From: Nymphaea colorata
Lineage: Eukaryota > Streptophyta > Magnoliopsida > Nymphaeales > Nymphaeaceae
Direction: 5' to 3'
DNA: 64,000 nt
Assembly: GCF_008831285.2 (NCBI RefSeq)
Contig: NC_045146.1
Span: 20,041,289 to 20,105,288 of the forward strand
The notes below the pieces were generated by a model. The model did no database searches, had not been told where the DNA came from, and saw nothing but the letters and a program-made list of their open reading frames with translations. Positions 56,701 through 64,000 of the stretch are shown in pieces. The translations under genes were made by a program, and so were the position numbers. Within the stretch, counting starts at the first letter, position 1, and every line of letters starts with the position of its first letter.

Positions 56701-59618
56701 GCTGCTGTCGAAAGACGCTGAAGGATACTCGGCCGTATGCTGAGGATGCCAAAGCCGCGGCCGAGAGTTGCAGTCGCGGTCGGCCGCCTGCTGTCGTTGC
56801 CGCGGCCGTAGATTGCGGGCAAGGACAGCCGAGGGGTCTGCTGAGAGAAGCTCGGCAGCGCTTGCCTGACACCAGGTGTGGCTCGGCCACGCGCGCCGGG
56901 AATGCCGACGATGCTGCTGCTGTCGTGCCGAGGTCGAGGCCTACTAGGCCAGCGAGGGTGCTGGTCTAGCCGGCTGCTGAACGTACGTCTAATTGAGGTT
57001 GGGTTAGGGTCAGGTTGGAAAGGGCTCTATGGGTTGGCTCGTCCAAGAGAAGGGTAAATTGAGTTCGGGTAGGTGGGGTAGGCTAGGTTTGCTTTAAGTG
57101 AACTAGGTCAAGTTTGAAATGAGCTAAGCTAGGTCCACTAGGGAAATGAGGTTAGGTCTAGGCAATAATGATGATTGGCTTAGAGTTAAGGCCGAGGTGG
57201 AAGATGGACGGTAGAGGGGCTAAGTGAGCCCCACTTGCTAGTCAAATGGGGAGCTACGGTTTAGGAATGCTTAAGGGGTTGCGGTGGCTAAGAAGTTAGC
57301 ACAAGGAGGCCGCGCGGCTAGTCATGTACTTTCATGTTGCTGATTTTGGTGAAAAGCAGGGATGAAGCCGAGACCGTCAAAGAACAATTTTAACGAGATT
57401 CCACCGTGTGATCTCCTTCAAACTTTGTGGGACATGTTTAGGAGATGGATAAGGGTGGGCATCGGGCCGGTAAGGAGTCAGAGGGAGAGGGGGAGTGAAG
57501 AGAGAGTCAGAGGAGGGGGAGCGGTGGACGGAGGGCGGAGGGCGGGAGTAGGGCTAGGCTGACGCTCAGGCTTAGAGATGGATAGGCAATTGTGAGCCTT
57601 GTAAGAGATGACCTTACACTGATTTCAACCTCAAATTTCCAGATCTAACTCTCGGGTATTCACCGAGGGCTAGACCTAGTTTCTTGGCCGAATTCTATCC
57701 TAGATCGATCCCAACATGACGCTCAATATCGGGCTATAAATCTCAAGCCACTAACCTTTTGATTTTGATGTCTCTCTTAAAGTAGACCGATGACTTGTTT
57801 ACCTTCAAGCTTCAAGGTGTAGATCCAACCTCTCAACCCTTGTGTGCATCAAAAGAAGCCACCAAAGTCTAACTTGCAATGTAGTGGGGTGTTGTTTGTG
57901 GTCAAGTGGGGCCGTGGTACACCGGAGCTGCCGTGGAACACCTTACCGTGGTCCTAAGGCCGAATGGGTAGGGAAAGACGAGAAAGGGGAGAAGAAAGAA
58001 GGATTAGCCTTTGGTTGAAGAAGGTTGATGCCATCACCAGAATCCACCAAGGGGATTGGAAAAGAGGGTGAGGGCGTCGCAAAAGGAGGGGATGCAAGGG
58101 GAAGAGAAGGGAGCACCACGGCGGGAGAGGGGAGGCACGTGAGAGGAAGAAAGGAGATCACGAGAGGAGAGAGAGGAAATTCATGAAAATGAACTTCTAT
58201 TCCAAAATTGCATGCGAATGCGAACCCTAATTACAGAAAGCTTAAGTACTAGCTAAAGTGACTTGGTTCACAGATAGATCGAACCGGTTCACTCCAAACC
58301 AAAGCAATACACAATCCGCCTCGGTTTACACAACTAGAATTAAATGAATAAACAAAGAACAAATGAATCAACTCGGGCGAGATGCCCAGATGTCTGAAAA
58401 GCCCTTGAGCCTTGTGAGCCCAAGGTGGAGAACTTGTCTGGGTTGCCACCCAGACTTCAGTCTTCTTGGAGCACCTTGCTAAACCTGGTTGGTTTAGGCC
58501 ATCTTGCCTAGGCTCGATCCTAGACTACCTCAATCGACGCGTGGACTTGGACTCACGCATGGGTTTGACTCTTCTAAACCGGTAAGTCCTAAAATTGGTT
58601 CAGTCAAGCCTTGAGGGATACCCTTGAGTTGCTCGCACTTGGACCTAGTTGCTCCACCCACACCTTCCATTGCAACCTGATGAAGTGTCTTACCTCTTCA
58701 AGCTCTTCTGAAGCTTGTCCGTCTGCCTGAGCCCACATGGCCCTAGGTCTGGGCTGCTTTCTGCAGCCTCCTCAGTAGGTGGGTAGGTGGGTTCGGACCT
58801 AGAAGAGGGCCGTAATAGATCCCAAGCTTGATCGCCAAAACACTGTTTCCTCATTTAACCAACCTACTTTGTCTATCCACCAGAATTACGAGCCCAATAA
58901 GATGACCAAACTTGGATTTAGTAGCTAGGCAAATACATGCTGAATGCAATGAGGTCTAATTTTATTTGGTTCAGGATTGAACTCAGACTTGTTGCAGATC
59001 TGCATACTCAACCCCGTTATAAAGGGATTCTGTTTCACCTAACCAAATCTGACAAATTTTATATGGATTCCACCAGATATTGGATCTAAAGATGATCCAT
59101 ATGAATCTGGAAAGCTAGATGGACTTTTTTACAAGAGGCATAAAAACAGCTTTTCATATTTCTTGTTTTACTGTGAAAACGGAATTCCACTCAACACTCA
59201 TAATGTCAACTTAAACTACTCAAGCTGAAACATCAAGGCGAAACCAAAAGGAATCTAAATTTAACTTTGGAGACAGACAGGCAGTGCAATGAAACCAAAT
59301 GGCCCACAGCACTATAAGTGCAATAAATCCTCTACTCGACACTAATAAGACAGGAACCTTGAGTACCTTAGGAAGGACGACTAATTATTAACTGTATTGT
59401 TGTAGCTCTCCGGAGAGCAGTTACAAGTGGATGCAATTAATCGTTAATTAACGACAGAGTCCAATTAAGAACTATTTTTTTCATGTTCTGCACATTAAAA
59501 TGGTTTGGCGACAAAGGAGCAATCAGGTTTCAAAAGGAAAGCATAAACTAGAAACAAAGCAATGCAACCTCTCAGGTTTTTGGTGATGGATAAAAGGTTG
59601 CTCCTAACATGAAGATCC

Positions 59619-62600
59619 TTATTGCAGCTCGCCTACAGGTGCTTCATTGAGCCACAAGAAATGAATGAAACCATACAGCTCTGCACTGACACTCACCTAT
59701 TTTAAGCAAGAATTGTCCCATCAGATTAATTAACATATAATAAAAAACAGAAATAAACTAAAAGACGTGTAACCTTGTAAGGAGTTGGGTTCAACTTTCG
59801 TAGGTGGTCTGGTCGCATTTGATCTAACTGCTGCATGCATCGCTCCCGGATCTTTGAAAGTGGAGGCAGCTCTTCCCTTTGTTTACCTTCACAGAAAAAG
59901 CAAAGGTATTTTTAAAAGTTTCAACACATGTTTGAGATAAAGATAGCTGATATACATATGTTAGTATCTACATCCATGTACATTTATGTACGCGTGTGTC
60001 TGTGTGCATTAATGCCTCATCAAGGCACCTAACTTGTGGTGCAGCAAGTTGCAGGTCAAGTGAGCCTCATTCAAATCTGGGCTTGCCTAATTTGGCCAAA
60101 TGGCAAGCAACTATTTGAAAGCATTTATGAAGCTCAAATCCAGCAAAAATAAATTCCTTGCAGTTCTGGCACACTATATAATTTATATTCTACATTCCCA
60201 TCCTCAAAGTAACAGAAACAAGAGTTTGTAAGACAAGTAATTATTAATACCTGATTTTCCTGGCCAGTAGCACTTCAAGAGTTCTTCAACACGTTTTGGT
60301 ACCACATATGCCCTTTTAGACTCATTGAAAGGATGGCGGCACAAAATCCGCTCACCAACCTATTCATAAAACAAGCAAATAGCATTACAATTTGTATATG
60401 GTATAGTGTGTCCCTGCAACGAAAAATAAGTATCATGACACACACAAACACACAAAATAAGCTCTTATGATAGTATATGTAAGAAAACCAGATATAGATA
60501 TAAATGTATACCTTGCATGTCACACACAGAATCTTGCACATAACCAGAACAAGATATGTCATGACCCAAGTTTTGACCCATTTCTTTTATCAGTTGATCC
60601 AACAAAGGTAAAAACTATTCGATGATGGAATGTGTCAACCAACAAAAATTAGAAGTTTTCTTGGTTTGACAAATTACTATAGAAAGTTCATCCAAGATTT
60701 CCCCAAAATTGCAGCCACAATGATGAAGCTCCTACAAAATGGAGTCAAATTTGAATACTCAGAAGTTTGTGAAAAAGGTTTCAAACATTGAAGGGCAAAT
60801 TAACCTCGCTCCAATCTTGACATTGCTGACAGCCGACAGGGCAAAAGGGGTTTGTTGTGTACACAAATGCATTAGCAGCGCATATTTGGGGAGACAAAAT
60901 TATAGCATATGCCTCTAGACAGCTAAAACCATATGAGAAAAACTCTCTCACTCACGAACTGGAGTTGAAAGTTGTGGTGTTTGCCCTAAAAAATCATTAC
61001 CTTTATGGTGTGGAAGTTGAGATATTTTCTGACCATAAGTTTCTCAAGTATTTATTCTCTCGAAAGGAATTGAATTTAAGATGGAGGAGATGACTCTAGT
61101 ATCTAAAGGATTATAACTTCAAGATATTTCATAAATGCTAATGTAGTGGCAGATGCACATTGTAGCACCCCATCGAAAGTTTAGTCCCACATTGAAAATT
61201 GTGAGATATCTTTAAGGACGTGTAAAGGGAGCTGTTAATTGATCGATTGTCTTAATTTCTACCCTTTTAGAGTTAGAACCAAAACTTGCTAGGAAGCAAG
61301 TTGGGATCCATCGAAACTAGGAGCCAGAGCCCAGCATTGGAGGGGGTTGGGCCATTATATTTGGTGTCAGAACAAATTCAACATTCGATACTTGGGATTG
61401 AAAAAGGTTGAAGAACTTCAGATAACTAAGCAAGTGATAATCCTCCAACAGATTTTTTCTCATCTTTTTTTTTTTTTTTGATATTCAGCCATAGCAAGCT
61501 TTTTCTCAAACTTTTTTAACTTTGGGCATCTAGGCTTTATATCCCTGGTTCATGATAGTAAAAACATATAATTTTCTTGTTTGTTTCTTCATGATTCATG
61601 CCAAAATGAGGAGGACTATAAGGCTTTATATGATAAATGAGGAGGACTATAAGGCTTTATATGATTCCCAAGTCTTGAAACTACCAACACACTTTCATCA
61701 GCCTCCTTTTGATGAATAAATCTATTCTGTTCATGATTAGCTTAGCAAGAGCTTCAACCAGAACAAGAAAATTAAGAATATTACAATTCAATAGTATAAC
61801 ATAAGCATAAATTATTATTCGAACTTTCGGACCAGTAGGAAGCATTACCGTCATGCCAAAGATAAGATAAGCGCCACAAGTAACCAAAAAAAGGAGACTG
61901 ACAATGTAATGGGTACATATGAAGCCATAGACATGGAACTAAAAATATGAGCTCATATCGATTACATCTGTAATGTCATCCCATATCTCTTATTGATGTC
62001 ATCTCATACAGAAAATTTCCATGAGATAGGAGATGCAGGCCAATATTTAACCAACAGGAGCAACATCAAATTTTGCCAGTGCATTGTTGTAATCAACAAG
62101 GAGCAATGACGATAGACCACCATTGGTACATGATAGCATAGTCAAAGGTATTTAGGACATATGTTGAGCTTGGATATACGAGCCACACATGGAGACTAGA
62201 ATTACTTTTCCACAAGCATACTAGTTCAAGTCAAAACATTGACCAAATCATTTTACACTCAGCTCTCAACTTTCTTTAGTTAAGTAATTATATTCCATCA
62301 ACCGTGTTAGGTTTCTGTAACTTATATTATATGATTACATCTTTAAGGAGATAATAGTCTAATACAAGTGTACAAGTGTCAGAGATACACGTGCCCCCAA
62401 CTCCTATTTTATGTACTCATGTCAAACCATGTTGGCATAGTGCATACAAAGGATACCAAGTTTTTATCATGCCCTTTCTCTTCCATGTATACCAATTATT
62501 CATTCGTAATCTACATTTAGACTACTTTACAAGGTGGCACGTTAACCTAAATCAACAACTCAAAGATTTAAGCGCATAAAAAAGACAGAAAGAAAGGATA

Positions 62601-63683
62601 GACCGATGCTCAATTGCATTCAAAGAACATGCTTAATGGAAATTACGGGATTAAGGTTGATTCAGACAAGGTTAGGTTTCAGAAAGTTACCTTTGGAGGT
62701 GATTCCTTTTCTCCAGTCATTATGTCTACCAAAGGATAACCTTCCTTACCATACAGTCGGTAGCATTTCTTTTTACATGGTATTGAAACCTACAAAGAAG
62801 AAGATGAAAGAGAAAGAAATCGAAATATTGCAAATCAACAAATATGAAGATAAATTATCACAATAAAAACCTTGGAGATATCTTCAGAAAGTTTAATACG
62901 AGGTTGGTTATTTATCTGCACCAATTTGAAGACACCACCAAGGGCAGCTTGAGCATAGCATGTTACAAGGTGGGTGCCGATGCCAAAGGCATCAACCTCA
63001 TGTCCCTGCACATACAATGCAGCATCAAACTTTAGTTCCTAAAGAAGTAGATCATGTTTAAGATTAGCTTCTGGGATAAGATTCTATAAATTGGAACAAG
63101 ACTAAGCTCATATAGCCCATTTTTTAGTACAATTGACATTAAGATAAGAACATGCCATAGCTGACAATGTTCCCCTGTTTATAGTTCAGGTGAATGGGAG
63201 AAGTATTTCACCCCGTCCCCCCTTGAGGGTTCACAGCTGTGTCAGTGCCTGGTGTGGGTCCCATGTATTAATTAGTACATCATACTCACTCCATTGGCAC
63301 AAGGGGTACAGCTCCATGCGACTTGAACCATTGACTGGCCTCCTACCAGCCACTGCCCCGAGTGCTGCACCAAACCCCTCGGGGCTGTTCCTTGTCTATA
63401 GTAACTGGATTATATTTACTAATCATACACACTGCTAGACAGATAATGGAATCATAATCTACTGTTTTTGAGGAGCTTAGACATCAAATGTCATAATGAA
63501 ATGACCACCTGCTTGTTCAAGGCATCCAACGTTTCCTCGTTAATGTCATTACTTGCAGTAATTGTCATGTCTCCAAAACCACAAACTCCAAATTCTTTTT
63601 CAATAGCACGGAAGAACTTACGAGCCTCAATAGACAGATAGGCTAGATCACCAGAGTCCAACCTAATACCTTTTGCTTTATAC
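59619..63683 (-). CDS. NAPRT: Nicotinate phosphoribosyltransferase, C-terminal exons
   Basis: Converts nicotinate and PRPP (with ATP) to nicotinate mononucleotide in the Preiss-Handler NAD salvage pathway. Six exons are visible: 63683-63509, 63005-62871, 62789-62691, 60359-60251, 59886-59774 and 59696-59619, all GT/AG and in frame to TAA, giving about 235 residues. Plant homologues are roughly 550 long, so the N-terminal half lies past the window end. Landmarks: [20 protein letters not shown] (phosphoribosyl site), [67 protein letters not shown], and the C-terminal [16 protein letters not shown] that closely matches plant NAPRT. The intron between 60359 and 62691 holds a gypsy fragment and an LTR-like sequence; the intron between 63005 and 63509 holds a SINE. 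The exons look intact. Confidence 0.93.
60590..61160 (+). pseudogene. Gypsy RT C-terminus and RNase H fragment in NAPRT intron
   Basis: Reads [20 protein letters not shown], then [57 protein letters not shown] and [20 protein letters not shown], ending in a relic of the VVADA motif. The catalytic DA of FVVYTDA is changed to NA. It has frameshifts and stops and is abruptly cut off where the LTR-like sequence begins. It is antisense to the NAPRT gene. Confidence 0.87.
61161..61361 (+). repeat. LTR-like sequence followed by a PBS-like motif
   Basis: Starts TGTAGCACCCC, contains TTTAGTCCCACATTGAAAAT and AGGGGGTTGGGCCATTATA, and is followed by TGGTGTCAGAAC (61362-61373), two changes from the standard TGGTATCAGAGC. 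This resembles the 5' end of an LTR or TRIM element. No internal genes follow, so it may be a miniature or solo end. Confidence 0.5.
61604..61666. repeat. 31-bp tandem duplication
   Basis: AATGAGGAGGACTATAAGGC and the following bases are repeated twice with a 31-bp period, inside the NAPRT intron. Confidence 0.85.
63185..63385 (-). mobile_element. tRNA-derived SINE in NAPRT intron
   Basis: On the minus strand, TGGTGCAGCACT (63372-63361) fits a pol III A box and GGTTCAAGTCGC (63329-63318) fits a B box, 30-40 bp apart as in a tRNA-like head. About 130 bp of unrelated body follows. Possible short flanking repeats (TATAGT near 63180 and 63400) are suggestive only. Confidence 0.6.
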
Positions 63684-64000
63684 CTGCTCTATAGGAAGCC
63701 TGAGTTAATACCATTTCATAAAGAATTAATATTAATTGAGGCATACTAAAGATTCCTCAAAAGACAACAAAGTGATCAAGAAGCAGATAAGATGGGATGA
63801 TTCTTGGAAGGAGTGGCATGAGAATGCCGATAGTCCCAGATCAAAGTAACTCTAACAACAACTCCAGGACCCCACAACTTCCCTTCACTTCATGATCTTC
63901 TTTCCTCTTCTTTCTGCCATCTTTCTCTTAGTCTTTGTTGTCTTGCTTGTTTTTTCTTCTTCAAATGCTGTCATTTATTGTCATGCTGTTGGTATGGTGT
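63684..64000. other. NAPRT intron sequence to window end
   Basis: Lies upstream of the first visible NAPRT exon. No coding segment matching the upstream part of the enzyme is seen. The end is CT-rich. Confidence 0.6.

Larger units (their letters stand above)
49754..59618. other. Gene-poor intergenic region
   Basis: The first few hundred bases should contain the KEA promoter and 5' UTR (GC-rich, with a CATCATCAT-rich patch near 50090). Beyond it I recognise no host gene. Several stretches look repetitive: a possible LTR-like AT-rich segment at 52700-54000, a CT-rich block near 54050-54470, and GC-rich repeat fragments at 56350-57550. The small elements I can define are listed separately. A weak protein-like frame at 51500-51630 is treated under findings. 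Confidence 0.45.

Overview
This is nuclear DNA from a flowering plant. It has spliced genes with canonical GT/AG introns, plant-specific families (a GRF transcription factor with QLQ and WRC domains and a miR396 site; a KEA-type K+/H+ antiporter) and nested plant LTR retrotransposons. I cannot name the species from sequence alone. All four recognisable host genes are on the minus strand.

Layout. (1) 1-1.1 kb: a TIR-like element with an internal tandem duplication. (2) 1.55-3.2 kb: a short-chain dehydrogenase/reductase gene, four exons visible, first exon with the start codon not located. (3) 3.2-11.8 kb: mostly anonymous sequence with a decayed Ty1/copia fragment (8.1-9.3 kb), microsatellites and a doubtful small ORF near 10.9 kb. 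(4) 11.8-13.4 kb: a complete three-exon growth-regulating factor gene. (5) 13.5-22.0 kb: no recognisable gene. (6) 22.0-49.75 kb: one KEA4/5/6-like cation/H+ antiporter gene. Its 20 coding exons join in frame to 559 codons plus a stop, but they are spread over 27.7 kb because introns carry transposons: a 9.7-kb Ty3/gypsy element in intron 17, a 5'-truncated copia in intron 5, a 423-bp hAT-like element in intron 2 and a probable SINE in intron 14. (7) 49.8-59.6 kb: gene-poor, with small TIR elements, tandem repeats and GC-rich repeat fragments. (8) 59.6-64.0 kb: the last six exons of a nicotinate phosphoribosyltransferase gene whose 5' part lies beyond the window; its introns hold a gypsy RT/RNase H fragment, an LTR-like sequence and a SINE.

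The most informative part is the nest inside the antiporter gene. The gypsy element has matching 5-bp target duplications (CAATC). It was hit by a 1.2-kb hAT-like element with an 8-bp target duplication, by a second GC-rich element in its protease, and by a copia element whose 5' LTR, PBS and open gag-protease frame survive. The copia then breaks off at a microhomology and joins a second, about 99.5% identical copy of the gypsy sequence that precedes it. The hAT-like element in the gypsy and the one in intron 2 share terminal repeats, so they appear to be one family.

The host genes are unrelated in function (carbonyl reduction, growth control, endomembrane ion/pH balance, NAD salvage) and form no operon-like unit. 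I found no CRISPR array, tRNA or rRNA gene. I see no convincing novel multi-gene system; the novelty is in transposon structure and in gene architecture.
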